Positions 24,554 to 33,304 of a stretch of 64,000 nucleotides of DNA are shown here, in pieces. Source of the stretch: CAVSMC01 sp963798655 (GTDB lineage Bacteria; Pseudomonadota; Gammaproteobacteria; Burkholderiales; Casimicrobiaceae); contig CAWCUH010000004.1 of assembly GCA_963798655.1 (NCBI GenBank), forward strand, positions 496,001 through 560,000, read 5' to 3'. Under the pieces are notes generated by a model, which did no database searches, had not been told where the DNA came from, and saw only the letters and a list, made by a program, of their open reading frames with translations. The position numbers and the translations under genes were made by a program. The stretch's first letter is position 1. Each line of letters begins with the position of its first letter.

Positions 24554-24955
24554 TCAGGCGGCCGCGCGCCGCTCCTGCGCGTCGCCGTCGTAGCGCTGCG
24601 CGCGCCGCTTCGCTCGACGGGCGCCGCGCAGGCCGTCGGCGAGCGCGTCGGTGTATTCGCGCAGCAGCGGGCTCACTGCGAGCACGCCGCCGATCGGAAC
24701 CAGAGCCGCGACACGCGGTACGCCGTCGAGCTCGACGGTCGTGATGCCGACCTGACGGTTGCGCCACAACGACTCGCACAGCGCTTCGTACGCCTTCTCG
24801 CAGCGCCGGTCGGCCGCCGCGACGCAGAGCGGATCGCCGAAGCAACGCGCGGGAATCCTGTCGATGTCAACGACTGCGAACAGCGGCACCCGCGCCCGCG
24901 AGGCTCGCCGTGTGCGCGCATGCATCGCGCTTCGAACGTTTCCGCTGCGTCGCAT
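24554..24955 (-). CDS. Uncharacterised 133-residue protein
   Basis: ATG 24955 has a GAGGGAGAG ribosome site. The protein has a very basic N-terminus (RRSGNVRSAMHARTRRA), a central region VPLFAVVDIDRIPARCFGDP with four cysteines nearby, and a basic tail. I do not recognise it. Its 5' end faces the ECF sigma gene, and the palindrome at 25041-25058 lies between them, so it could be divergently controlled by the same site. Confidence 0.5.
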   Translation of the reverse strand: MRRSGNVRSAMHARTRRASRARVPLFAVVDIDRIPARCFGDPLCVAAADRRCEKAYEALCESLWRNRQVGITTVELDGVPRVAALVPIGGVLAVSPLLREYTDALADGLRGARRAKRRAQRYDGDAQERRAAA

Positions 24956-25040
24956 CGATCTCTCCCTCGAGAAACAGTAACCGGCATCCAGTGTCGCGGC
25001 GGCCACTGCGCCCGCACAGTGGTCGCCGGCGCCATTCGCC

Positions 25041-25058
25041 TGTAGGATCGCTCCGACA
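25041..25058 (+). promoter_or_regulatory. GTAGG-N6-CCTAC palindrome 4 (one mismatch)
   Basis: TGTAGG-ATCGCT-CCGACA differs from a perfect palindrome at one position (G for T in the right half). Its centre (25049.5) is 48.5 bp upstream of the ECF sigma ATG (25098), exactly the distance seen for palindrome 2. Confidence 0.45.
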
Positions 25059-25097
25059 CGCGACTTCCGCGGTACCATCGGGCGGCTCCTTTTCGCC

Positions 25098-25679
25098 ATG
25101 ACCGCGCCCGACTTCGCCGCCGACCTGGAGACCCACCGCCGCTATCTGCTGCGCGTCGCGCAGCTGCAGCTTCGCGACCCCGATCTCGCGGAGGACGTCG
25201 TGCAGGAAACGCTGCTCGCCGCACTGTCGGGCGGCGGCTTCTCCGGCAAGTCGAGCCTGAAGACATGGCTCACCGGGATCCTCAAGCACAAGATCGTCGA
25301 CGCGATCCGGCGCAAGCAGCGCTCGCCGGTCGCCGTCGCGGCGTTCGGCGACGCCGACGGAGATCTCGACATCGAGGAGTTCGACGCGCTGTTCAAGGAG
25401 AACGGCGCGTGGGACGCGCCACCGGCGGACTGGGGCGACCCGGAAACCGCGCTCAATCGCCGTCAGTTCTTCGACGTGATGGAGCTTTGCCTCGACAAGC
25501 TGCCGGCGAATACCGCGCGCGTGTTCGTGATGCGCGAGGTGATGGAGCTCGAAACCGACGAGATCTGTAAGGAATTGGCGATCACGGCGAATAATCTTTG
25601 GGTCATCCTGTACCGGGCGAGGATGGCGCTGCGCCTTTGTCTCGAGCAAAACTGGTTCGAGAGCGCCGAACGACGCTGA
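25098..25679 (+). CDS. ECF-type RNA polymerase sigma factor
   Basis: The 193-residue protein has a region 2 (RRYLLRVAQLQLRDPDLAED, VVQETLLAAL, LKTWLTGILKHKIVDAIRRK) and a region 4 (FFDVMELCLDKLPANTARVF, EICKELAITANNLWVILYRA). A 45-residue acidic linker joins them. This is the layout of group-IV (ECF) sigma factors found with small zinc-finger anti-sigma proteins. There is no Shine-Dalgarno before the ATG. The anti-sigma gene follows after 18 bp. Confidence 0.88.
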   Translation: MTAPDFAADLETHRRYLLRVAQLQLRDPDLAEDVVQETLLAALSGGGFSGKSSLKTWLTGILKHKIVDAIRRKQRSPVAVAAFGDADGDLDIEEFDALFKENGAWDAPPADWGDPETALNRRQFFDVMELCLDKLPANTARVFVMREVMELETDEICKELAITANNLWVILYRARMALRLCLEQNWFESAERR

Positions 25680-25697
25680 CAACGCGTGCCCTCGTCG

Positions 25698-25910
25698 ATG
25701 AATCGTCATAAGCTCACACACGTGCTCTCGTGCAAGGAAGCGAGCCTGCTGCTGAGCCAGGCCGAGGACCGCCGGCTGTCCTGGGTCGAGCGGCTGCAGT
25801 TGCGCCTGCATTTGAGTCTGTGCGAGGCATGCACGCGGTTCTCGCACCAGATTGTGTTTCTTCGCACCGTCTTCCGCCGCTATGCGAGCGATGCAGAAAG
25901 TAAGCGCTAA
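25698..25910 (+). CDS. Zinc-finger (ZAS-type) anti-sigma factor, short soluble form
   Basis: The 70-residue protein (start ATG 25698; GTG 25686 is an alternative) has the zinc-binding pattern of anti-sigma ZAS domains: a cysteine near residue 11 (VLSCKEASLLLSQAEDR) and HLSLCEAC near residue 45. No membrane segment follows, so this is a soluble anti-sigma that could sense oxidation or metal through the Cys/His zinc site. It overlaps the thiS start by 20 bp. Confidence 0.75.
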   Translation: MNRHKLTHVLSCKEASLLLSQAEDRRLSWVERLQLRLHLSLCEACTRFSHQIVFLRTVFRRYASDAESKR

Positions 25911-26112
25911 CATCGAGGTCCGCGTGAACGGCTCGGCACGCTCGCTGCGCGCCTCGGCGACGATCCTCGATCTCGTCCGCGACCTGAGGCTCGAGGGCAA
26001 ACGGATCGCCGTCGAGCGCAACGGCGAAATCGTGCCGCGCAGCCGCTACGCCGGCACGGCGCTCGCCGCCGGCGACCAGGTCGAGATCGTCGGCGCGGTC
26101 GGCGGCGGTTAG
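25891..26112 (+). CDS. thiS: Sulfur carrier protein ThiS
   Basis: The 73-residue product from ATG 25891 has the beta-grasp pattern VRVNGSARSLRASATILDLV, the ERNGEIVPRSRY segment and the required C-terminal Gly-Gly (GAVGGG). ThiS carries sulfur as a thiocarboxylate for thiazole formation in thiamine synthesis. The gene starts inside the end of the anti-sigma gene. No ThiF or ThiO gene and no TPP riboswitch is visible here. Confidence 0.87.
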   Translation: MQKVSANIEVRVNGSARSLRASATILDLVRDLRLEGKRIAVERNGEIVPRSRYAGTALAAGDQVEIVGAVGGG

Positions 26113-26154
26113 CGCGGCCGGCGAGTCTCCTTCGCACGGCGGTACAATTCGCCG

Positions 26155-26964
26155 ATGAACGCACCGCACGCCGCCGCCGTCTCCGGCGACCCGCTCGTCG
26201 TCGCCGGCCGCGCGTACCGTTCGCGCCTTCTCGTCGGCACCGGCAAGTACCGCGATTTCGCGCTGACGCGCGAGGCCGTCGTCGCCTCCGGCGCCGACAT
26301 CGTGACCGTCGCCATCCGCCGCACGAACATCGGCCAGGACAGGAACGCGCCGTCGCTGCTCGACGCGCTGCCGCCGTCCGAGTTCACGTACCTTCCGAAC
26401 ACCGCCGGCTGCTACAGCGCCGAGGACGCCGTTCGCACGCTGCGCCTTGCGCGCGAGCTGCTCGACGGACACAAGCTCGCGAAGCTCGAAGTGCTCGGCG
26501 ATCCGCAGACGCTGTTCCCCAACGTGCGTGAAACGCTCAAGGCAGCCGAGACGCTCGTGAACGACGGTTTCGACGTCATGGTGTACACGTCCGACGATCC
26601 GATCGTCGCGCGCGACCTCGAATCGATCGGCTGCGTCGCGATCATGCCGCTCGCGTCGCTGATCGGCTCCGGCATGGGCATCCTGAACCCGTGGAACCTG
26701 AAGCTCATCATCGAGCAGGCCAAGGTGCCGGTGCTGGTCGACGCCGGCGTCGGTACGGCGTCGGACGCCGCGATCGCGATGGAGCTCGGCTGCAGCGGCG
26801 TGCTGATGAACACGGCGATCGCGCTCGCGAGCGACCCGGTGCGCATGGCGCGCGCGATGAGACTCGCGATCGACGCGGGCCGCGAGGCGTTCCTCGCCGG
26901 CCGGATGCCGCGCAAGCTCTACGCGGGCACCCCGAGCTCGCCGACGTCGGGCCTCATCTCCTGA
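26155..26964 (+). CDS. thiG: Thiazole synthase ThiG
   Basis: The 269-residue TIM-barrel protein has the family signatures RLLVGTGKYRDF, the LPNTAGCYSAEDAVRTLRLA segment, the catalytic Schiff-base lysine in KLAKLEVLGD, and phosphate-binding GSGMGILNP and DAGVGTASDAA. It condenses 1-deoxyxylulose-5-phosphate, dehydroglycine and ThiS thiocarboxylate to the thiamine thiazole. It lies 42 bp after thiS. The length is normal. Confidence 0.95.
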   Translation: MNAPHAAAVSGDPLVVAGRAYRSRLLVGTGKYRDFALTREAVVASGADIVTVAIRRTNIGQDRNAPSLLDALPPSEFTYLPNTAGCYSAEDAVRTLRLARELLDGHKLAKLEVLGDPQTLFPNVRETLKAAETLVNDGFDVMVYTSDDPIVARDLESIGCVAIMPLASLIGSGMGILNPWNLKLIIEQAKVPVLVDAGVGTASDAAIAMELGCSGVLMNTAIALASDPVRMARAMRLAIDAGREAFLAGRMPRKLYAGTPSSPTSGLIS

Positions 26965-26978
26965 CGACCATCCGCCGA

Positions 26979-27626
26979 TTGCGCGCGTGCGGCTTCATCG
27001 CCGCCGCGTTGGTCGCGTGCGCGGCACGCGCGGCTCCTCCGGCGCCCGACGAGGTCGCGACGCTGTGCGCGAACGCCGACGGCCCGGCGCATTGCGCGCG
27101 GCTCGTCGAGCAGGTGCAGCTCAGGCGATTGCCCGAGCTCGCGACGCGCGACGGCGCGTCGCTCAAGGTCCGGCTCTATCCGTCCGGTGCGGCGACATTC
27201 AACGACAGCGACGCGATCGGCGGCGGCCGCACGTACAGCCTGTGGGATTCCGTGAACGAGCTGAATGCGGTTCTGCTGTTCGTCACCGACGGCGACGATA
27301 TCGCGTTCAAGCTGCTGTTGCGCGCGAACGGCCGCGTGTTCGACCTGCCGGCCGAACCCAGCGCGTCGCCTGATCGGCAGCGCATGGTGACCGCCGATTT
27401 CTGCGCGGCGAAGTGCGCGAACGAGCTCGCCGTCTGGCGCGTGACGCGCGAATCGCTGCGCAAGGAGCTCGCCTGGCGGCCGGCGCAGTTGTGGTCCGAC
27501 GCACGGGCGACCTGGAAGGACGCCGATACCGTTGTTGTCGAGTACACGGTCGGCGCCGACGCGGCGACGCGCACGCTCGAGCGGCCGCTCCGCGCCCTCG
27601 GATGGTCGCGCGTCACGACGCCGTGA
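26979..27626 (+). CDS. Exported hypothetical protein
   Basis: The start is uncertain. TTG 26979 gives a compact signal peptide (RACGFIAAALVACAARA), and CTG 26961 is the only upstream alternative in frame before the thiG stop. The mature part of about 195 residues is a probable beta-rich domain with four cysteines and segments VRLYPSGAATFNDSD and NELNAVLLFVTDGDDIAFKL. No family recognised. Its end overlaps trmB. Confidence 0.5.
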   Translation: MRACGFIAAALVACAARAAPPAPDEVATLCANADGPAHCARLVEQVQLRRLPELATRDGASLKVRLYPSGAATFNDSDAIGGGRTYSLWDSVNELNAVLLFVTDGDDIAFKLLLRANGRVFDLPAEPSASPDRQRMVTADFCAAKCANELAVWRVTRESLRKELAWRPAQLWSDARATWKDADTVVVEYTVGADAATRTLERPLRALGWSRVTTP

Positions 27627-28315
27627 GTGCGCCGCACGGGACGACGCACCGGCGTCCGATCCGCAGCTTCGTGCTGCGCCAGGGACGCATGTCGCCCGCG
27701 CAGCAGCGCGCGCTCGACGAGCTCGCGCCCAAGTTCTCGCTGCCGTTCGCGCACGCACTGCTCGATTTCGAGCGTGTCTTCGGCAGGCGCGCGCCGTGCG
27801 TGCTGGAGATCGGATTCGGCATGGGCGAGACGACCGCGGCGATCGCGCGGTCGCAGCCGCAGGTCGACTTCATCGCCGTCGACGTGCACGGCCCTGGCGT
27901 GGGCAGCCTGCTGAAGCGCATCGGCGAGCTCGAGCTCGCGAACGTGCGCGTGATCCGCCACGATGCCGTCGACGTCGTGCAGGCGATGATCGGCGACGGC
28001 GTGCTTGCCGGAATTCACGTGTTCTTTCCCGACCCGTGGCCAAAGAAGCGGCATCACAAGCGCCGGCTGCTGCAACCCGGCTTCGTGCACGCGCTCGCGC
28101 GCCGTCTCGCGCCGGGCGGCTACCTGCACGCCGCGACCGACTGGGATGACTACGCGCAGCAGATGCTTGCCACGTTCGCTGCCGAGCCGTCGCTCGAGAA
28201 CACCGCGGCCGACTTCGCGCCGCGGCCGGCGTACCGGGCGCAGACGAAGTTCGAAGCGCGCGGCGTGGCGCTCGGTCACGGCGTGCGCGATCTCGTGTTC
28301 CGCCGGCGCGGCTGA
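27602..28315 (+). CDS. trmB: tRNA (guanine-N7)-methyltransferase TrmB
   Basis: The Rossmann methyltransferase motifs are clear: LEIGFGMGETT (SAM binding), FIAVDVHGPG, and the diagnostic TrmB segment FFPDPWPKKRHHKRRL with LRQGRMSPAQQRAL near the N-terminus. It forms m7G46 in tRNA. ATG 27602 is chosen; GTG 27623, which overlaps the preceding TGA as GTGA, is an equally good start. Confidence 0.93.
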   Translation: MVARHDAVSAPHGTTHRRPIRSFVLRQGRMSPAQQRALDELAPKFSLPFAHALLDFERVFGRRAPCVLEIGFGMGETTAAIARSQPQVDFIAVDVHGPGVGSLLKRIGELELANVRVIRHDAVDVVQAMIGDGVLAGIHVFFPDPWPKKRHHKRRLLQPGFVHALARRLAPGGYLHAATDWDDYAQQMLATFAAEPSLENTAADFAPRPAYRAQTKFEARGVALGHGVRDLVFRRRG

Positions 28316-28331
28316 CCGGTCGCTCGTCACG

Positions 28332-29765
28332 ATGGCCGACGACGCGTCGCCTTCGGCGATCCTCCACGTCACCGCCGCGCTCGGCGGAGGCGTCGATCGA
28401 TATATCCGCGACACCGCCGCGAACACGCAGCGGCGCCACTACATCTGGCATGTCGGCGAGTCGATCGATGTCATCGAGGATCTCGCGAAGCGCACGTTCA
28501 CGCCGCTGCGAGTGGCCGGCACGCCGGGTGCGGCGGCCGCGATCGACGCGTGGCGGCACGCGCAGCGGATCGGCCTCGTCCACCTGCACGGTGCGCAGCG
28601 CACGGCGCGCGCGCGCTTGCGGGTGATGGCCGACGCGCTGCCCGCGGTGGTGACGCTGCACGACGTCGGCTTCGTCGCGCCTTCGGCGTTCGACGCCCCA
28701 ACGATGCCGCAGCACGACCCGGCCTGGACGGCGGAAGTCCGCGCCGACTTTTCGCGCATCGCGGCGCTGATCGTGCCGTCCGCGTTCATTCGTGACGAGG
28801 CCGAGCGCGTCTTCGCCGGCACGATGCTGATCGACGTCGCCCCCGGCATCGCGACGAACGCACCGGCACGGCGAATCGATGCGCCGGCGAGATTCTCGGC
28901 GCGCGCTCCCGCGCACGTCGTCGCGATCGTCGGCGCGGTCGGTCCCCACAAGGGCAGCGCGCTCATCGGGGCGCTCGCCGACGAGCTTCGGCCGGGCGGC
29001 ATCGGCGTGGTCGTCATCGGCTACACGAACGAGCGCATCACGCGAGGCTGGGCCGGCGACGCGCGCTATTTCGTCCACGGCGCGTATCGCGACGCCGACG
29101 TCGGCGCGCTGCTCGCCGCGTACCGCGCCGAAGTCGTGCTGTTCCCGAACCGGCTGCCGGAGAGCTTCAGCTACACGCTGTCCGAAGTCTGGGCCGCGGG
29201 CATGCCGGTCATCGTGCCCGACCACGGCGCGCTCGGCGAGCGCGTCGCCCGTCACGGCGGCGGCTGGCGCCTTCCGGCCGGCTTCGACGCGCCGATGGCA
29301 GCGGCGCTGATACGACGGCTCTTCGCCGCCGAAGGCGAGGACGAGCGCGCGCGCGTAAAATCGCAGATCGATCCCCACGACAACGACCGCATCCCGACGA
29401 TCGCCGCGATGTCGCGCGCCCTCGACAGCCTCTACCAACGCTTCGCGGTGCCGGCGCCGGGAAGCGGAGACTCCGCGACAAGCGCAGCGCTCGCGCCGCT
29501 GCTCGCGGCGAACCTCGACGGCTTCGCGTTCCGCGCCGAGCTGCTGAACCTCGCCGAGGAGCTCGACAACGCGCGTGACGCGCTCAGCGAAACCCGTCGC
29601 TGGGCGTCGGACATCGAGGCCAACGCGAAGGCGTGGGCGCAGAAGCTCGAGCGGGACATCGAAACGCTCAGGAACGAGGTCGCCGCGCGCGACGCCGTGC
29701 TGAGCGCACTGCCGGCGCCGCTCCGCCGCTGGCTGCTCAGTCGAGCGCGCCGTGACCGCCGTTGA
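28332..29765 (+). CDS. Glycosyltransferase of the GT4 (GT-B) type with C-terminal coiled coil
   Basis: The 477-residue protein has a GT-B fold layout. Its N-terminal domain contains ILHVTAALGGGVDRYIRDTA and LVHLHGAQRTARARLRVM. Its C-terminal domain contains VAIVGAVGPHKGSALIGALA and the donor-binding PESFSYTLSEVWAAGMPVI. After residue about 395 a helical coiled coil (LLNLAEELDNARDALSETRR) extends the protein, unusual for simple GT4 enzymes. It overlaps the next glycosyltransferase gene, so the two probably act together on a surface polysaccharide or glycan. Confidence 0.8.
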   Translation: MADDASPSAILHVTAALGGGVDRYIRDTAANTQRRHYIWHVGESIDVIEDLAKRTFTPLRVAGTPGAAAAIDAWRHAQRIGLVHLHGAQRTARARLRVMADALPAVVTLHDVGFVAPSAFDAPTMPQHDPAWTAEVRADFSRIAALIVPSAFIRDEAERVFAGTMLIDVAPGIATNAPARRIDAPARFSARAPAHVVAIVGAVGPHKGSALIGALADELRPGGIGVVVIGYTNERITRGWAGDARYFVHGAYRDADVGALLAAYRAEVVLFPNRLPESFSYTLSEVWAAGMPVIVPDHGALGERVARHGGGWRLPAGFDAPMAAALIRRLFAAEGEDERARVKSQIDPHDNDRIPTIAAMSRALDSLYQRFAVPAPGSGDSATSAALAPLLAANLDGFAFRAELLNLAEELDNARDALSETRRWASDIEANAKAWAQKLERDIETLRNEVAARDAVLSALPAPLRRWLLSRARRDRR

Positions 29766-31581
29766 CGTCAGCGTCGTCACGTTCCGCCCGGATCTCGCGC
29801 TGCTCGGTGCACTGTTCGAAAGCGTCGCCGAGCAGATCGAAGGCCTCGAAGCGTCGCTGTTCGTTCACGACAACAGCCCGGAAGAGTCGGTCACCGCGCG
29901 CATCGACGCGCTGCCTGCGCTGTGGGAGCCCGAGCGCTTCGCGAAGATCCAGGTCTATCGCTCGCACACGAACGTCGGCTTCGGCCGGGGCCAGAACGCG
30001 AACGTCGCACGCGGCAGCGCGCCGTTCGTGCTCGCGCTGAACCAGGACTGCGTCGTCGAGCCGGGCGTTCTTCAGCCGCTGATCGCGCTTGCCGAGCGCG
30101 ACGAGCCGAGCGTCGCTGCGTGGGAGATGCGCCAGATTCCGTACGAGCATCCGAAGGCGTACGACCCGGTGACGCTCGCCGCCGCGTGGGTGAGCGGCGC
30201 CGCGGTGCTGCTGCGGCGAAGCGCGTTCGAGGCCGTCGGCGGATTCGATCCACGCATCTTCATGTACGGCGAGGACGTCGACCTGTCGTGGCGGTTGCGT
30301 GCCGCCGGTCATCGGCTTCGCTACGTGCCGCGCTTTGCCGTCGTCCATCGTACCTACGACAAGCCTGCGCAGGTGAAGCCGCTGCAGGTTTTCGGCGGTG
30401 TGCAGTCGAACCTGTGCCTGCGCGCGCGCTTCGGCGGGCTGCGCGATACGCTCAAGGGCCTCGTGCTGCTCGGCGGCGAGATCGCCGCGCCGCAGAGCTT
30501 CCCCGGCCGGCGCATCGGACTCCTGAAGGCGCTCGCCGGTTTCGTTCGCGCGTGGCCCTATTTCGTCGCGACTCGCGTACGCCCGACGGCTTCGTTCGCG
30601 CCGTACTTCCACGCATGGAACTACGAGACGCGCCGCGACGGCGCGTTCGTCGCGTTCCGCTCGCGCCGCGAGCTGCCTGCGCGGGCGGAGCCGCTGGTGT
30701 CGGTCCTGATCCGCACCGTCGGTCGCGGCGCGTGGCTCGCGCAGGCGCTCGAGACGGTCGCGCAGCAGACATGGCGCAACGTCGAGGCGATCGTCGTCGA
30801 GGACGGCGCACCGACATCGCAGCCGATCGTCGAGTCGTTCGCGGACAGGATTGCCGTGCGCTATTGCGCCACCGGACAGAGCGTCGGCCGCGCGACCGCC
30901 GGCAACCTCGCGCTCGGCATGGCGCGCGGCGAGTGGCTCAACTTTCTCGACGATGACGACGTGCTGTTCGCCGACCACGTCGAGGTGCTCGTCGACGCGG
31001 TCACGGCGGCCGGTCGCATGGGCGCGTACGCGCTCGGATGGGAGACGCAGAGCGAGGTCGTCGATCGCGAGCGCGGCGTCGTCACCGAGGTCGGGCTCGC
31101 CACGCGCCATCGCCAGCCGTTCGACCGGCTGACGTTGTGGCACCACAACTATCTGCCGATCCAGGCGGTGCTGTTCCATCGCAGCCTCTACGAGCGCTAC
31201 GGAGGCTTCGCCGAGGACATGGACCAGCTCGAGGACTGGAACCTGTGGACGCGCTACACGCTGGACGACGACTTCGTGCTTGTCGAAAAGACGACGTCGA
31301 AGTACCGCGTGCCCGCGGGCGCCCGGGAAGCCGCCGGCCGCCAGCAGCTGCTCGATCGTGCGTATCGCGACGCCGTCGAGCGTCAGCGCGCGATGCGCAT
31401 CACGACGTCGCCACGCGAGATCACGCAGATGGTCGACGCGTACGTGCGCAGCCAGTCGCTGCTCGTCGTCAGCCGGCCCGACGTGCGCCGGTACGTCGGC
31501 GCACGGCCGTGGCTCGCGCGGCTCGCCGCGTGGCGCGGACCGGTGCTGCGGCGGCTGCGCGGGCTCGTGTCGCGCGGCTGA
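29752..31581 (+). CDS. Tandem GT2-family glycosyltransferase
   Basis: The 609-residue protein starts at GTG 29752 and overlaps the previous gene by 14 bp. Two GT-A domains follow each other. The first (about 1-250) has VSVVTFRPDLALLGAL, NVGFGRGQNANVARG and a rhamnosyltransferase-like GEDVDLSWRLRAAGHRLRYV. The second (about 315-520) has VSVLIRTVGRGAWLAQALET, a DDDD donor/metal motif in NFLDDDDVLFADH and the acceptor-side EDWNLWTRY. Two catalytic domains in one chain suggest addition of alternating sugars, as in O-antigen or exopolysaccharide assembly. Confidence 0.82.
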   Translation: MTAVDVSVVTFRPDLALLGALFESVAEQIEGLEASLFVHDNSPEESVTARIDALPALWEPERFAKIQVYRSHTNVGFGRGQNANVARGSAPFVLALNQDCVVEPGVLQPLIALAERDEPSVAAWEMRQIPYEHPKAYDPVTLAAAWVSGAAVLLRRSAFEAVGGFDPRIFMYGEDVDLSWRLRAAGHRLRYVPRFAVVHRTYDKPAQVKPLQVFGGVQSNLCLRARFGGLRDTLKGLVLLGGEIAAPQSFPGRRIGLLKALAGFVRAWPYFVATRVRPTASFAPYFHAWNYETRRDGAFVAFRSRRELPARAEPLVSVLIRTVGRGAWLAQALETVAQQTWRNVEAIVVEDGAPTSQPIVESFADRIAVRYCATGQSVGRATAGNLALGMARGEWLNFLDDDDVLFADHVEVLVDAVTAAGRMGAYALGWETQSEVVDRERGVVTEVGLATRHRQPFDRLTLWHHNYLPIQAVLFHRSLYERYGGFAEDMDQLEDWNLWTRYTLDDDFVLVEKTTSKYRVPAGAREAAGRQQLLDRAYRDAVERQRAMRITTSPREITQMVDAYVRSQSLLVVSRPDVRRYVGARPWLARLAAWRGPVLRRLRGLVSRG

Positions 31582-31585
31582 CGCG

Positions 31586-32443
31586 TCAGTCGAGCGTCAC
31601 GATCACCGGCTGGTGGTCGGAGGCCTGCGTGTTCTGGTCCACGTCGATGCGACGCAGATGCGGCGCGAGATCGTCGTTGACGAACACCAGGTCGCAATGC
31701 TTCTCCGGCTCGCCCGGCACCTGCTTTTCGTAGATCTTGAACGTCGCCGGGTGCGCCGCTGCGCGGTGGAGGAGGTGCCACGCATCTTCGAGCGGCGGCG
31801 CGTCGCCGTCGATCGGCGCCGTCATCCGCGCATGCTCGGGCCAGTCGGGCTCGAAGTTGCAATCGCCGCAGATCAGCGTCGCCCGCGGCTGGCGAAACGT
31901 CTCGTACGGGCCGTCGTCGCTGCCGGTGTCCTGCGCGTGCAGCGCATGCGCGTAGCCGTTCGCGTAGACCGTGCGCAGCGCATCGATCTGGTCGAAGCGC
32001 GCGCGCTGCGAGTAGTACTCGAGATGCGTCGTGATCACGCGCAGATCGCCGAACGGCGCCGCCACGACCGCCTCGACCGCGCTTCGCGGCATGCCGGGCT
32101 GCCCGGGCTCGCACGGATACGGCAGCAGGTGGCGGTAGACCTGGCGCACCGGCAGCCGCGACAGGATGAGGTTGCCGAAGCGGCGGCGCCGCCCGTGCTC
32201 GGCCGGCTGGTCGACCGCAACGCCCTCGAGCGGCGTGAAGCCGGGCAGCCGCCGTGCGAGCTCGCCGAACTGGTTTCCGCCGCGGCTTCCCGGCAGCCGC
32301 GGCTCCGGATAGTAGTCGGCGACTTCCTGCAGGCACAGCACGTCGAAGTCGGCGATCGAGCGCGCCGTGTCGACGATGCGGCCCGGGTCGACGTTGCCGT
32401 CGACGCCGCGGCACCATTGAACATTCCACGTGATCAGGATCAT
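31586..32443 (-). CDS. Endonuclease/exonuclease/phosphatase family hydrolase
   Basis: The 285-residue protein has the EEP-superfamily motif series: LITWNVQWCRG, the metal ligand in DVLCLQEVADYY, TTHLEYYSQ, the GDCNFEPDW motif and the terminal SDHQPV. No signal peptide is present, so it acts in the cytoplasm. It lies 2 bp after ugpE and is the last gene of the ugp-type operon, the place where ugpQ (glycerophosphodiester phosphodiesterase) is found in E. coli. It may supply phosphodiesterase activity on imported glycerophosphodiesters; this is inference. Confidence 0.82.
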   Translation of the reverse strand: MILITWNVQWCRGVDGNVDPGRIVDTARSIADFDVLCLQEVADYYPEPRLPGSRGGNQFGELARRLPGFTPLEGVAVDQPAEHGRRRRFGNLILSRLPVRQVYRHLLPYPCEPGQPGMPRSAVEAVVAAPFGDLRVITTHLEYYSQRARFDQIDALRTVYANGYAHALHAQDTGSDDGPYETFRQPRATLICGDCNFEPDWPEHARMTAPIDGDAPPLEDAWHLLHRAAAHPATFKIYEKQVPGEPEKHCDLVFVNDDLAPHLRRIDVDQNTQASDHQPVIVTLD

Positions 32444-32445
32444 TG

Positions 32446-33273
32446 TCAGCGTATTCCGGCGCGCATGAACGACTGCACGAATTGTCTCTGAAACAGAAGG
32501 AAGCCGATCAGCAGCGGCGCCGTCGTCATCAGCGTCGCGGCGGTGATGATCGACCAGTCGATGCCCTGGTCGGTCGCCGAGAAAACCTGCAACCCGACGG
32601 TCAGCGGCCTCGACTCGACGGAGTTGGTGACGATCAGCGGCCACAGGAAGTTGTTCCAATGGTAGCTGATGCTGACGAGCGCGTACGCGAGATACACGGG
32701 CCGCGCGAGCGGAACGTACACTTTCCACAGCACCTGCAGCGGCGAGCAGCCCTCGACGCGCGCTGCCTCGTCGAGCTCGCGCGGAACCGTCTTGAAGGTC
32801 TGCCGCAGCAGGAAGATGCCGAACGCGCTCGCCATGTACGGCAGGCCGATGGCGACGATGGTGTCCTTGAGGCCGAGCGTCGTCATCGTCCGGTAGTTCT
32901 CGACGATGAGCACGTCGGGCATCACCATCAGCTGCACGAGCACCAGCGCGAAGAGAATGCCACGCCCGGGGAACTCGAAGCGCGCGAGCGAGTAGCCGGC
33001 GAGCGTGACCAGCACAAGTTGCGCGGCGAGCACCATCGCGACCAGCAGGATCGTGTTGACGAAGTAGCGCGCAAACGGCGCCGCGTGCCATGCGCTGACA
33101 AAGTTCTGCAGCGTCAACGGCGCCGTCAGCGTGAAGTGCGTCGAGAACTCGGACGGATGGAACGCCGTCCAGAACGCGTAGACAAGCGGCAGCACCCACA
33201 GCGCGCCGAGCAGCCACGCGCCCGCGGTTTCGATCGCGCGGCCCACGCCGCGCGCGGCGTAGACGGCGCTCAT
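32446..33273 (-). CDS. ugpE: sn-glycerol-3-phosphate ABC transporter permease UgpE-like
   Basis: The 275-residue protein has six membrane spans and the binding-protein-dependent permease EAA loop (ELDEAARVEGCSPLQVLWKV). AYALVSISYHWNNFLWPLIV and the C-terminal FVQSFMRAGIR closely follow UgpE. It partners UgpA, 31 bp upstream. The set lies in the order C-B-A-E. Confidence 0.85.
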   Translation of the reverse strand: MSAVYAARGVGRAIETAGAWLLGALWVLPLVYAFWTAFHPSEFSTHFTLTAPLTLQNFVSAWHAAPFARYFVNTILLVAMVLAAQLVLVTLAGYSLARFEFPGRGILFALVLVQLMVMPDVLIVENYRTMTTLGLKDTIVAIGLPYMASAFGIFLLRQTFKTVPRELDEAARVEGCSPLQVLWKVYVPLARPVYLAYALVSISYHWNNFLWPLIVTNSVESRPLTVGLQVFSATDQGIDWSIITAATLMTTAPLLIGFLLFQRQFVQSFMRAGIR

Positions 33274-33304
33274 CGGCGGTGCGGTGCGCTTTCGCGTTCG
33301 CGTC

